A stretch of 37,386 nucleotides of DNA, from positions 1-37,386 of the forward strand of contig JAKPXC010000120.1 in assembly GCA_029567705.1 (NCBI GenBank). Reading direction: 5' to 3'. The translations under genes were made by a program, and so were the position numbers. The DNA comes from Candidatus Cloacimonadota bacterium. GTDB taxonomy: Bacteria; Cloacimonadota; Cloacimonadia; Cloacimonadales; Cloacimonadaceae. This document shows, piece after piece, positions 16,068 through 24,900 of this stretch. The stretch's first letter is position 1. Each line of letters starts with the position of its first letter. The notes under the pieces are model-generated. The model worked only from the letters and a program-made list of their open reading frames with translations, did not search any database and had not been told where the DNA came from.

Positions 16068-19000
16068 TTATCTATTCCGCCGGGAGAGATCCTCGCTTAT
16101 CACCTGATAGAACGCTTTGGGTTCCAAGGCAGCACCAATATCCCAATAGTCCGGATTGGCTGAACTGCCCAGTAGGCCGTAGTATCCATCGGGCGTGGAT
16201 GCTTTATAGACATAGTAGTTGTCTGCTCCTGGAACTGCATCCCAGACAAGATGCAGGTCACTCCCGGACACACTGAGATTGAAGCTCTTGGGAGCTCTGG
16301 GACGGGCACTGCTATCCGTGAAGAATCTTGCAAGGGGACTGAAGGTGTTCTGCCCGGTGGAATCGGTAGCCTTAACCACCCAGTAATACAGCGTTCCCGG
16401 TTGGCAGAATTCGCTCCAGGCACTGTTTTCGTAGGTAACGATACTATCCGGATCGGAAAAGGCGGCAGTGATATCTTTGTAAACAGTGTAAGTCACCAGA
16501 TCTCCGGGATCGGGATCAAGAGCTATCTGCCACTGGAGCAGGGGACTGGTCAAGAGCACTGTTTCATCTTGAGTGGGGACAAGTGTGCTAAAGGGAGCCG
16601 GGTATTCCGGAACTGAGACGCTGAACATCAGGTAGCTCTCGTAACAGGCGGTGGTTTGCCCCTGAGTATCGGTGGCGCTTACCCGCCAATAGTAGCTCTG
16701 ATCGTCACTCAGGTTTCCCGCTGGCAGATGGAACACGGTGGCGGTCAGGCCGGTAAAGCTGATCACTCCGCTTAAGAAGCCGGAATTGGGGCAGAGCTCC
16801 AGGCTGTAGGAAACGATGTCTCCGGGGCTGGGATCGATGGCTTCCTGCCAATCCAGAATTGGGCTTTGGGTATCAACCTGTTCCGCCATAGCCGGGCTGA
16901 GCAGATGGAATCTGCCGGGGGCATCGCCGATATCTGTGGTTCTCCAGGGGGTATAGTCCACAAACGAGGAGACGCCGTCTCCTATCCGAAGCGTGGGCCC
17001 GGCCTCGTCTCCCCACCAGTTGTACTCGGCACTCAGAGAGATCGTGGAAGTGTTGTTCACTCCCATCAAGCTGTTTCCGGTGATGGAATTGGCATCTGCC
17101 AGGGAACCCCCAATCAGGGGATTGGCATTGTTGTAACAATACACTCCCGTTTGATTGGACTGGATGTAGTTTCTGATGATCTGGGGATGGGAATTTGCCC
17201 CCCTCAGCTTGATCCCATAGGTTCCATAACGTAGAATGCAGCTTTCGATGCCGATAATATTACTGTTATTAAAAAAGGCATTCCCAAGGTCTCCGGCGTA
17301 TTGAACGATGCAGTTTCTCAGCCAGGAATTTGTTTCAATATAGGGATTGAAGGTGATTCCATCCCATCCGCCCATCGTTCCGGAAATCGCACTGAAGGTA
17401 GCGCCATCGGCCTGAAGCCCTCCCTGCAGCGTAGGACTTGAGGCAGTGCCTACAGTTAGCCCCGTCCCTGTGTTGAAGAGAAGCACCAGTCCTGAATTGA
17501 TCTGCAGAATGGGGGTTGAGGCTGCATAGATGGAGATATCTCCGGTCACCTCAACCGGGACGCTGGGATTGTCCCAAACGGAGTTGATTGTTATAGTTCC
17601 TCCACTGATGAGGATGCGGTCCGGATTGTTTCCCGAGAAATAGTTGCCCACTCCACTCACCACATCGAAGGCCGGAGCATTGGTTTTAACAGGGTAGGAA
17701 CCGTTGTTTAAAAAGCTGCAGTTGTTTATCACCGGCCGAGCGGTATTACTGGCCACAATTCCTCCACCCGGGTTGTTTCTGAAAGTACAGCTCTGAAAGC
17801 TGGGAGAAGATCCCGTCACATAGACAGCAGAGTTTTGACTGCTTTGCTGAAGATACTCGAAGATGCAATCACTCAGGACGCAGCTTTCACTCACCAGATA
17901 TGGCTGAAACACCAGCCCCTGGGGGATGGCGTCCTCGCTGCTGCGGGTAAAGGTAACTCCATCGGCTGCCAGAGATCCCCTTAAAGTGGGAGAACTGCTT
18001 GATCCTATGTTTATCACCATAGCATCGGGCATCATAATAATCACACCTGGTTGGAGAGCCAGATGCGGCAGGCTGTCACCGTAGATATTTATGGTTCCTG
18101 TTAGGAGATAAGGCACTCCGGCATTTCGCCAGGTGCCGGATGTGGTGATGGTTTCGGCGCGCACCTCAATGCGATCGATGCTATTGCCGGTGAAGTAGTT
18201 ATTTGCACCCAGGATGCGGAGAGAATTTGCCCCGATGGACAAAGGATAGGCCCCACAAGAGAATATCACATTTCCAGAAAGCGAAACCAGGCAGTTCGGA
18301 TTCATGTATATTCCATCACCGGCGCAGTTATAGATTGTGCAACCTGTGATTGTTCCATTTGTGCAGTTACATCCGATGGCGGCAGCAGAATTGAACCCGG
18401 CATCTTTGATGATGCAGGCAGACAGAACGCTGGAACCTCCGTAGATATTGAAGATCAATCCCGTCCAATACCCAGCGTTGGCTTCTTCTCCCCTGAAAGT
18501 GACTCCAGTGGCATGCAAGGTGCCGGTTAAGGTCGGAGAAGTGGTGCTGCCTATGGCGAAATTTACACCTTGGGCAAATTCGATTACCGTGCCATATGGT
18601 ATTATCATTTCCGGGTAGCCACTGCCATAGAAGTATGAGTTTGATGAGATCAAGAGCGGAACGGACTGTTTGGTCCAGGTGGTGGGGACTGTTATTCCTC
18701 CGCCTCGGCAGTATATGCTGTTAGTGGTGTTGTTCAGATAGCTGTTGCCACTTCTCAGCCTGAATACGTCTCCGATAGATATATTGACGGCATTGGCGTT
18801 GTTGCTGATGGTTGTATTTGCAATACTGCAACTTGCTCCATTACCAAGGTTGATGCCGTAAGTATCATTCTGGGTGATAGTGCATCCGTTTATCTCGGTA
18901 AAAATGTTGCAATGCAGATACACGGCGCTATTAGCTCCTGCAGATACCTCGCTGATAATGCAATTGCTCAAGCTTGAGGCTTGCGTGTAGGACTGGAAAG

Positions 19001-19886
19001 CTATACCATTCCAGCCGGCATCAGAATCCACTGCGGTGAAAGTGGCACCAGAGGCTTGCAGTGATCCCGTGATTGAGGGGGATGAATTGGAGCCCACCAA
19101 TAGAGCTTTTCCCACTCTGAAGAAAACGGATACTCCGGCTTCTATCCTCAAGGGGTCAGATTGGTTCTGAACAATCACGTTGCTTATGGGTTCAAACGGG
19201 ATGCCCTTGTCTGTCCAAGTGCAGCCTTCCGTTAAAGTGATGCTTTTTAGCAGGATGCGATTCGGCTGGTTGTTTAGATAAGTATTACCATCTCCAATCT
19301 GAGAAACATAAGCAGGACTCCAGACCAACGGATAATCTCCATTATTCTCGAAGCTGCAATTTTGAATAGTTGCGCTGGTGGTGGTGCTGGTGTGATACAA
19401 TCCACTGGAGGCTGAGTAGCGAAATGTACAGTGGTTGAATTGCGGATTCCCCTTGATTACATCGAACAAGCCATTTCCTGAACCGCCATACTCAAAGATC
19501 GCATGGTTGAAGACAACGCTATCAGGCAGAGCATAGTTATTGCTGCAGATAGTAGCCCAGTATCCCGGGACCGGACTCTCACTATTTGCGGTAAAGATCA
19601 CAGGACTTTCGGCGGTGCCATTTACCACTATTCCCCCGAAGTTTGTGCCTGAACTGGTATGTCCAATCCCCAGACTATATCCGGCATCGAATCTCACCTG
19701 AACTCCCGGTTCTATGGTCAGAATGGGGGAACTGGCTCCATAGATCGTTATGTTGGCTGAGATGATGTAGGGTGAGCCGGCAAGGGTCCAAGTGGTGGAG
19801 CTGGTGATATTGGTATTTATGATAGTTCCTTCCAGCACTCCGCACACAGCCATATAAAGAATAACAAGCAAGAGAACATGTTTCAT
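16068..19886 (-). CDS. Secreted right-handed beta-helix protein with C-terminal Fn3-like domains
   Basis: A 1,272-aa protein with a signal peptide (MKHVLLLVILYMAVCGVLEG) and GGAG 5 bp upstream of ATG 19886. Five tandem units of roughly 185-200 aa each begin TW-x-x-x-(G/S)-VP, continue SSPTLxGSLxAxGxTF and then carry short turns of the parallel beta-helix type (NCIIxxxG, ITGCTIYNC, NPGGGIVASN), as in NosD/PbH1 proteins. After NYWWGDEAGPT the C-terminal third has three beta-sandwich domains (LLSPAMAEQVDTQSPILDW; LVPTQDETVLLTSPLLQW; FNLSVSGSDLHLVWDAVPG). No catalytic motif of pectate lyases was recognised. Like its neighbour it ends in an Fn3-like domain, not a T9SS tail. It is presumably cell-surface or extracellular and may bind or act on polysaccharide. 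Confidence 0.83.
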   Translation of the reverse strand: MKHVLLLVILYMAVCGVLEGTIINTNITSSTTWTLAGSPYIISANITIYGASSPILTIEPGVQVRFDAGYSLGIGHTSSGTNFGGIVVNGTAESPVIFTANSESPVPGYWATICSNNYALPDSVVFNHAIFEYGGSGNGLFDVIKGNPQFNHCTFRYSASSGLYHTSTTTSATIQNCSFENNGDYPLVWSPAYVSQIGDGNTYLNNQPNRILLKSITLTEGCTWTDKGIPFEPISNVIVQNQSDPLRIEAGVSVFFRVGKALLVGSNSSPSITGSLQASGATFTAVDSDAGWNGIAFQSYTQASSLSNCIISEVSAGANSAVYLHCNIFTEINGCTITQNDTYGINLGNGASCSIANTTISNNANAVNISIGDVFRLRSGNSYLNNTTNSIYCRGGGITVPTTWTKQSVPLLISSNSYFYGSGYPEMIIPYGTVIEFAQGVNFAIGSTTSPTLTGTLHATGVTFRGEEANAGYWTGLIFNIYGGSSVLSACIIKDAGFNSAAAIGCNCTNGTITGCTIYNCAGDGIYMNPNCLVSLSGNVIFSCGAYPLSIGANSLRILGANNYFTGNSIDRIEVRAETITTSGTWRNAGVPYLLTGTINIYGDSLPHLALQPGVIIMMPDAMVINIGSSSSPTLRGSLAADGVTFTRSSEDAIPQGLVFQPYLVSESCVLSDCIFEYLQQSSQNSAVYVTGSSPSFQSCTFRNNPGGGIVASNTARPVINNCSFLNNGSYPVKTNAPAFDVVSGVGNYFSGNNPDRILISGGTITINSVWDNPSVPVEVTGDISIYAASTPILQINSGLVLLFNTGTGLTVGTASSPTLQGGLQADGATFSAISGTMGGWDGITFNPYIETNSWLRNCIVQYAGDLGNAFFNNSNIIGIESCILRYGTYGIKLRGANSHPQIIRNYIQSNQTGVYCYNNANPLIGGSLADANSITGNSLMGVNNTSTISLSAEYNWWGDEAGPTLRIGDGVSSFVDYTPWRTTDIGDAPGRFHLLSPAMAEQVDTQSPILDWQEAIDPSPGDIVSYSLELCPNSGFLSGVISFTGLTATVFHLPAGNLSDDQSYYWRVSATDTQGQTTACYESYLMFSVSVPEYPAPFSTLVPTQDETVLLTSPLLQWQIALDPDPGDLVTYTVYKDITAAFSDPDSIVTYENSAWSEFCQPGTLYYWVVKATDSTGQNTFSPLARFFTDSSARPRAPKSFNLSVSGSDLHLVWDAVPGADNYYVYKASTPDGYYGLLGSSANPDYWDIGAALEPKAFYQVISEDLSRRNR

Positions 19887-20130
19887 AAGGTCTCCTTTGG
19901 CTAAACAGCCGATACTTTGTATTTCTCACTAATCAATTGCCATGCGGTCATTTCTGAGAAATCAATGAGTATCATTCAAGTGATTTATCTGCCAAAATCA
20001 AGCTGACGTGAGGAGGATTGTGGAGCAGTTTCCACCATTAATTCACAGACCTATATTCTGACAAGAGAAGCCGGGCTATCTGAACACATAGCTTCGTGTT
20101 GTTGTTTATAATATTGTGTAGCTCGCGATA

Positions 20131-20179
20131 CGGTGTTTAAAACCATCGCCTCTAGTCTGAAAACCCAATGAAATGGGTT
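20131..20179 (+). repeat. Paired-hairpin repeat family B, copy 1
   Basis: Hairpin 1 CGGTGTTT-AAAACCATCG (20131-20148), a linker ending TAGTCTGA, then hairpin 2 AACCCA-atgaaa-TGGGTT (20162-20179). The same order, linker and stem motifs occur at 36223-36272, and inverted at 36019-36069. It is in the ~546-bp gap between the beta-helix and VCBS protein genes, where I see no gene. Confidence 0.75.
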
Positions 20180-20267
20180 GAAGCTCTACATTCTGAATAT
20201 CGTGAAGGTGTTGCAGAAGCGCATTGCTAGTGAATCGTCAAGGCTCGATTGTCGATTTGTTACTGGG

Positions 20268-20289
20268 CTGCCAAACTTCGATATGGCAG
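20268..20289. repeat. CTGCCA/TGGCAG inverted repeat
   Basis: CTGCCA (20268-20273) and TGGCAG (20284-20289) are preceded by GGG, as in the larger GGGCTGCCAAATC...GATTTGGCAG repeat at 6536-6601. It looks like a shortened relative of that element. Confidence 0.5.
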
Positions 20290-20310
20290 ATACTTCTACG
20301 TGTTATTAAA

Positions 20311-20350
20311 AGCGTCCTTCGGCCGCTGAGGCAATTCGGAGATTACCACC
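20311..20350 (+). repeat. Dispersed repeat D, left copy
   Basis: AGCGTCCTTCGGCCGCTGAG followed by GCAATTCGGAGATTACCACC. It matches the reverse complement of 35941-35980 at about 35 of 40 positions. It carries a small internal palindrome (GGCAAT...ATTGCC in the right copy). Downstream to 20433 nothing gene-like is visible. Confidence 0.8.
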
Positions 20351-20433
20351 CCAAAACTTGACGTGTCACTAGGGTCTAATTTATCACTCCATCAGAGACT
20401 ATTGAATAACTGTATTGAAAGTGTAATCTGCTC

Positions 20434-21870
20434 CTACCTCATAAGAATCAGCTTGGATCTACAGATCGATCCTCCGCTTTCCAATCTCAGGAAATAGATC
20501 CCCGGGGCCTGTTCCCGCCCATTATCGTCTCTGCCATCCCAACTGAGCTGGTGAGTTCCTTCTGTCCGATGTTCATGTAACAGGCTGCGAATCAACTGCC
20601 CTCGCAGATTATAGATTCCCAGCTTTGTCTCTCCTGTAGTAGATAAACGCAAGTCCAAAGTGGTACTCTGCCGGAAAGGATTGGGATAAGCCGCAATCAT
20701 TGGAGCAGGGCTTGGCGTTATGACGGGATCCTCATTTGCCACGACCGGATTATCTGAGAAGTTGCCCATGCCATCATTGTAATATACTCTGATCCGAGCT
20801 CCCCCTTGCTCCCAAACCAAGATAAAATCAAGAAAACCGTTGTTATCCACATCTACATAATCGAAACCAGACCAATCCTCGTAAATGGGGAAATTGGGCA
20901 TACTGACAGGAAGGAAATAGAACAGGTCGAAAGGGAAATCGAAACCAGATGGATTATAAGGTGAGACATAGGCGTAATTGACTACATCCAAGTATTGATC
21001 GTTGGTAACATCCCTTAATAATACCCCGTCCATATCCCGGTAATCATAATAGACGTTATTATGAGCCTGATAGTTATAATTGCCGGTATTCTCAAAAATG
21101 CATACACGGGAGTATGTGCTGCCGTCACAATAGGAGGTGAAGATATCCAAATCTCCATCATGATCCAAATCCTCAGTTTCTACAGATCTGAAAGACCCAT
21201 AATAGGGCAATATAAGAAAAGGACTGACAAGATCGGGGTATTTATAAACACATAATCCTTCAGAGCTAGATAGTAGCAATTCATCAAATCCATCAGAATC
21301 CATGTCCCTAAATCCTCCCCAACCTCCTCCGGCTAACGTTTCACCAGTTGCAGTAAAAGATACTCCACTATTGTTCTGAACCAGATAATACACGCCATCG
21401 TCCCATAAAAGAATATCGGTATAATCATCTCCATTCCAATCTCCATAGTGAACCAGATATGAAGTCTCGTGGGGAGTGGGAGGTACATCGATATAAACAT
21501 CTTCATCAAAGACGCCGTTGTTATTTATATGTATACGTTGTGTAACCTGTATATTCCCCAAGCTATCGGTTAGAGCTACAAAGCCATCAATGTCAGTCCA
21601 GCCATCATTGTTAAAATCATACAGTCTCTGTGTAAAGGATTTTTTCTTCCCGCCTGGTAGCGTTATAGGATTGCTGTAAGTACCATCTCCATTATTGAGC
21701 AATATGCGCACATAGTAGTTCAGTGTTACCACTACCAAATCTACATATCCATCCCTATCAAGATCATCAGAGTAAACACCTTTGGGCATAGAACCGCCGA
21801 TGTTTATTTCATAGCAAAAGACTGAAGATACCAGTAGTAATAGTAGTACTAGTAACAATGAAATCTTCAT
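20434..21870 (-). CDS. VCBS/FG-GAP repeat protein with type IX secretion sorting domain
   Basis: 478 aa from ATG 21870, which has GGAG 6 bp upstream and starts a clean signal peptide (MKISLLLVLLLLLVSSVFC); the upstream in-frame ATG at 21975 would bury that signal. About seven calcium-binding loops of the FG-GAP/VCBS type follow: DLDRDGYVD, DFNNDGWTD, DWNGDDYTD, DMDSDGFDE, DLDHDGDLD, DVTNDQYLD and DVDNNGFLD, implying a beta-propeller. The last ~80 residues form a T9SS type A sorting domain: AYPNPFRQSTTLDLRL, LGIYNLRGQLI, SWDGRDDNG and APGIYFLRL, ending KLILMR. It is predicted to be exported across the outer membrane and anchored or released. The ligand is unknown. Confidence 0.87.
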   Translation of the reverse strand: MKISLLLVLLLLLVSSVFCYEINIGGSMPKGVYSDDLDRDGYVDLVVVTLNYYVRILLNNGDGTYSNPITLPGGKKKSFTQRLYDFNNDGWTDIDGFVALTDSLGNIQVTQRIHINNNGVFDEDVYIDVPPTPHETSYLVHYGDWNGDDYTDILLWDDGVYYLVQNNSGVSFTATGETLAGGGWGGFRDMDSDGFDELLLSSSEGLCVYKYPDLVSPFLILPYYGSFRSVETEDLDHDGDLDIFTSYCDGSTYSRVCIFENTGNYNYQAHNNVYYDYRDMDGVLLRDVTNDQYLDVVNYAYVSPYNPSGFDFPFDLFYFLPVSMPNFPIYEDWSGFDYVDVDNNGFLDFILVWEQGGARIRVYYNDGMGNFSDNPVVANEDPVITPSPAPMIAAYPNPFRQSTTLDLRLSTTGETKLGIYNLRGQLIRSLLHEHRTEGTHQLSWDGRDDNGREQAPGIYFLRLESGGSICRSKLILMR

Positions 21871-21973
21871 GGTTAGCTCCTTGCATCCGATGAATAGAAG
21901 ATATCTTTTGATTAATCCCTGATTGGTCTCTGTTATCTGCATGCAATCAAAGTAATTCACACATCCTTTTTTC

Positions 21974-22001
21974 AATCTAATAGATATCCATAATTTGTCA
22001 A
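21974..22001 (-). promoter_or_regulatory. Candidate sigma70 promoter of the VCBS protein gene
   Basis: Minus strand: TTGACA (21996-22001), a 16-bp spacer, then TAGATT (21974-21979), which would give a leader of about 100 nt before ATG 21870. The perfect -35 and the spacing support it; the -10 matches 4 of 6. Confidence 0.5.
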
Positions 22002-22136
22002 TTGTTTAGTTACTTCCCACAGGAATGTATTGGCTGGATACAACAGCCGCACTGCAAATGTGGTGTATCAGCCGAAGGGTTGAGTGAAGAAGTCTGGCTA
22101 TCCAAACCTATGATAGATGTTCCTTTATGATTCTGA

Positions 22137-22250
22137 GGAAAAGATTCCACAGAAAAGTGTCCAGTTTTTTGGGAAAGTGTCCACGTATAAAAGGTGAGGG
22201 GAGAGTTTCTCTCATAGTTCTTTCAAACAGTGTATAGAGTGTTAATAGTG
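22137..22250 (+). repeat. Dispersed repeat C, left copy (inverted relative to 35611-35723)
   Basis: It begins GGAAAAGATTCCACA, carries two GTGTCCA motifs about 21 bp apart, the second followed by CGTATAAA, and ends TTCTTTCAAACAGTGTATAG plus AGTGTTAATAGTG. The reverse complement of 35611-35723 has the same landmarks in the same order and spacing, with roughly three quarters identity by eye. The region between this repeat and the VCBS promoter shows no gene. Confidence 0.85.
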
Positions 22251-22350
22251 ATGAAGTGATGAAGTGATGAAGTGATGGAGTGATGGAGTGATGAAGTGGT
22301 GGAGTGATGGAGTGGAGAAGCGAGTCAGAATAACTTCTAACTTCTAACTC
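22248..22350. repeat. 9-bp array plus short 7-bp repeat beyond mocA
   Basis: 22248-22317 is about eight copies of GTGATGRAG with small variants (GGTGGAGTG). 22331-22350 is a 7-bp repeat (GTTAGAA on the minus strand) giving TAG at 22344 and 22337. The mocA stop is at 22367, so both follow the 3' end of the catabolic operon. Confidence 0.75.
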
Positions 22351-22366
22351 TCCGTGATGGGGTGGA

Positions 22367-22924
22367 TCAATCCCCCGGATGGTTGATATTGCGCAGGATG
22401 CCGGGATCGTCCAGCTCGAGATTGAGGATATCGAGTCCTGAGTGGTGGATGAGAGCGGCCAAGCCTGGCTGCGGCAATTCCAGATGCCAATCCTGAGAAG
22501 CGGGTATGATGATGGGATGCCCGCTTCTGCCTTGATAGGCGGGACGGATAATCGCAGCGGGATGAGCTGCTGAAGCCTTGGCCAGTGCTTGGAGAGTGGA
22601 GGCACGCACGTAAGGAAAATCTACCGGGAAGATCAGGTAATGGCTGCAATCGGGGTTTTCCTGAAAGCCCAGGCGCAAGCTGGAAAGCATGTCCGGCGTA
22701 TCACGATCCAGCACCGGGCAGAGCCTTTCCAGTCCTGCTTCCCGGCAAGTCTTCAGAATGCGTTCCAAAAAGCTTTCACCCGTCTCCAGCAAGGCTGCCG
22801 CTTTGGGCTTACCATAGCGGATACCCTTGCCGGAGGCGGGAATAATTACACAGAGATCAGGCCAGATGGTTGAATTCCTCGATGGCTTTATCGAGTTCTT
22901 CGACTGTCTCTTCAAAGATCTCAT
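22367..22924 (-). CDS. mocA: Molybdenum cofactor cytidylyltransferase-like protein (MocA family)
   Basis: 185 aa in the longest form. The NTP-transferase fold is seen in CVIIPASGKGIRYGKPKA (the LAAGxSxRxGxxK-type nucleotide-binding motif), LIFPVDFPYVRASTLQAL, and PAYQGRSGHPIIIP, the GHP motif of MocA/MobA relatives. The family transfers CMP to Mo-molybdopterin to make the dinucleotide cofactor that molybdenum hydroxylases need, which fits the hydroxylase genes upstream in this operon. The start is uncertain: ATG 22924 gives a 68-bp overlap with the previous gene and a basic 23-residue tail not expected in the family, with no Shine-Dalgarno. TTG 22915 or a non-standard start nearer 22860 are alternatives. 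It is the last gene of the operon. Confidence 0.8.
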   Translation of the reverse strand: MRSLKRQSKNSIKPSRNSTIWPDLCVIIPASGKGIRYGKPKAAALLETGESFLERILKTCREAGLERLCPVLDRDTPDMLSSLRLGFQENPDCSHYLIFPVDFPYVRASTLQALAKASAAHPAAIIRPAYQGRSGHPIIIPASQDWHLELPQPGLAALIHHSGLDILNLELDDPGILRNINHPGD

Positions 22925-24305
22925 GCCAATACTCGGGTTCCCACTGAGCCAGGATTTCTTCGTAGGTCTTGCCTTGCTGTTCCACCCAAGTGTAATACTT
23001 CAGGTTGTGAACTCGCTTGCGGTCTCGGTAGTTAAGCTCCTGGAAGTTGTCGTAGCTTTGAGCCAACAGACAGGCTTCATAATCACGCATTGCCTGATCG
23101 CGTTGATAGGCTCCACGGGCTGCCTGCATCTCTTCCAGACGGGAAGTATACATTCCGGCTGAATCTGTGAAGCAGGTGAAGATCACATCGTTCTCATCCA
23201 ACTCGAAGTATTTGGCTTGTTTGATGGCAGAGAGCAGATTGCCGATGGATGATATACCCAGAAGCTCAAGCTGTTCAACAATTTCTGCGGATATGCCCTG
23301 CGAAGCCAGGAATTCCTTGCCAGCCGGCTCGTTGAAGAGCCTCAGGCTACGCATGCAATCTTCATCCCGGATGGCGGCAACGGCATCGGTATTTCGCACG
23401 TTGTGCACCCAGGGAACGTGTTTATCGCCAATGCCTTCAATACGATGTCCACCAAAGCCGTTCATCAGCAAAGTGGGGCATTCATAGGCTTCACTGGCGG
23501 TTACGATCAGTTTGGGATAGTACTTGCGCAAGAAATCTCCTGCGGCGATGGTGCCGGCACTGCCCGTGGCAGAGACGTAACCTTGAAAGCGGGTCTTATC
23601 AGTCTTGATCCGGTTGTATATTTCCAGGATGGCATTTCCGGTTATATGGTAGTGCCAGAGGGGATTCCCAAACTCATCAAACTGGTTCAGGATCAGGTAA
23701 TGAGGATCCGGACGCAGCTCGGCGCACTTGTCGTAAATCTCTTTTACGTTGGATTCACAACCGGGTGTGGCGATCACTTCGGCACCGATGCTTTCCAGCC
23801 AGGAAAAGCGTTCCGCACTCATCTCTTCGGGCAGGATGGCAACAGCGTGACAGGCCAAAAGAGCGCAGTCAAAGGCCCCACCCCGGCAGTAATTACCGGT
23901 GGAGGGCCAGACGGCTTTGTGATAATCCGGATCAAACTCACCCGAAACCAAGCGGGGAGCCAAACAGCCATAGGCAGCGCCAACTTTGTGAGCGCCGGTG
24001 GGGAAGTATTTGCCCACCAAGCCGATGATGCGGGCTTTTACACCGGTGATGGCCGAGGGGATCTCCAGGTAGTTCACGTCTCCAAAGAGACCTGTTTTGA
24101 TGTCGTTCTTCCAGTTGATTCGGAAGAGATTCAGGGGATTGATGTCCCACAGTCCGATAGGCTGGAGTTCCTGCTTAATATCTGCAGGAATGAGAGTGGG
24201 ATCCTTCATCTGCGCAAAAGTGGGCAGGATGATGCCGTGTTCTTTGCAACGGCGGGCGTTCTTGAGAGCAATCTCAGGATTGTAACTGGGCATTATTTTA
24301 GACAT
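22857..24305 (-). CDS. Large PLP-dependent fold-type II enzyme (lyase/cysteine-synthase-like)
   Basis: 482 aa. Fold-type II PLP landmarks are present: lysine K107 in FPTGAHKVGAAYG, the asparagine-loop-like STGNYCRGGAF (135-145), the phosphate-binding glycine loop SATGSAGTIAAG (245-256) and a late TDSAGMYTSR. It is about 80 residues longer than YgeX (diaminopropionate ammonia-lyase), with a C-terminal helical tail rich in E, W and Y, and the motifs differ, so I do not call it YgeX. Position in a ygeW/ygeY/ssnA operon suggests it removes ammonia from, or substitutes on, a small amino acid such as 2,3-diaminopropionate; that is inference. GGAG sits upstream of ATG 24305. The 165 bp upstream hold only an AGTAAAAG repeat. 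Confidence 0.78.
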   Translation of the reverse strand: MSKIMPSYNPEIALKNARRCKEHGIILPTFAQMKDPTLIPADIKQELQPIGLWDINPLNLFRINWKNDIKTGLFGDVNYLEIPSAITGVKARIIGLVGKYFPTGAHKVGAAYGCLAPRLVSGEFDPDYHKAVWPSTGNYCRGGAFDCALLACHAVAILPEEMSAERFSWLESIGAEVIATPGCESNVKEIYDKCAELRPDPHYLILNQFDEFGNPLWHYHITGNAILEIYNRIKTDKTRFQGYVSATGSAGTIAAGDFLRKYYPKLIVTASEAYECPTLLMNGFGGHRIEGIGDKHVPWVHNVRNTDAVAAIRDEDCMRSLRLFNEPAGKEFLASQGISAEIVEQLELLGISSIGNLLSAIKQAKYFELDENDVIFTCFTDSAGMYTSRLEEMQAARGAYQRDQAMRDYEACLLAQSYDNFQELNYRDRKRVHNLKYYTWVEQQGKTYEEILAQWEPEYWHEIFEETVEELDKAIEEFNHLA

Positions 24306-24470
24306 TTATTCTCCATCGTGTAGTTTATTTTTGTTAAAACAGAGTAAAAGAGTAAAAGAGGAGGGTAAGTCCTTTTTTACCTTTTACGAAAGTGTTGTCT
24401 GAGCTGTAAATGGCAGAGGAGTGACTTTGTTCTGTAACCATTGGGCATCTTCACCTGCTGGGATGAAGCA

Positions 24471-24857
24471 TCACTTTCTGATTGGGAAAAGACGCTTGAT
24501 ACCATCTTTTAACGAAGGGACATTGAAGTTGATCAAGAGACCGGTTGGCATCCCAGACAGAGTTAAATAACTGATCAATTGAGCCTCAAATACATGGTTC
24601 AGATCAAGTACCGACTTTAGTTCAACTATGACCAGGTTTTCTACAATCAAGTCTGCCCGTAGTCCTGCATCCAGAAGCTGTCCTTTATATACAAGCGGAA
24701 TCTGTTTTTCCCGTTCATACATCAATCCTCTGATGTCCAACTCCTTGCAGAAGCTTTGCAGATATATCTTCTCCAACAGACCTGGCCCCATGGTTTTGTG
24801 TACTTCAATGGCTGCACCAATGATCTTCTGGCAAAGTGAATCTAGGTTTTCTTCCAT
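24471..24857 (-). CDS. GxxExxY protein (PD-(D/E)XK nuclease-like fold)
   Basis: 128 aa. It has the name-giving motif exactly (GLLEKIY, residues 26-32), then IPLVYKG, LRADLIVENLVIVELKS with the D/E-x-K-like pattern, and QLISYLTLSGMPTGLLINFN near the end, all typical of the GxxExxY family (PF13366). The family is predicted to have a nuclease-like fold; its role is not established. It lies between two catabolic genes in the same orientation but has no link to their chemistry, and it is bordered upstream by a dispersed non-coding motif (24901-24936), so it is probably an insertion into the operon. Confidence 0.9.
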   Translation of the reverse strand: MEENLDSLCQKIIGAAIEVHKTMGPGLLEKIYLQSFCKELDIRGLMYEREKQIPLVYKGQLLDAGLRADLIVENLVIVELKSVLDLNHVFEAQLISYLTLSGMPTGLLINFNVPSLKDGIKRLFPIRK

Positions 24858-24900
24858 TCGTTTCTCTTATACTCTTTTCCTCTGTTTTAATTTTAATCTT

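Noticed and set aside
22108-22605. Minus-strand frame of 165 aa across repeat C and the 9-mer array
   Set aside because: Its LHHSITPSLHH segment is translation of the tandem repeat and the rest is out of frame with mocA.
22857-24305. Naming this gene ygeX
   Set aside because: Context fits, but length and the sequence around the lysine and glycine loop differ from diaminopropionate ammonia-lyase.
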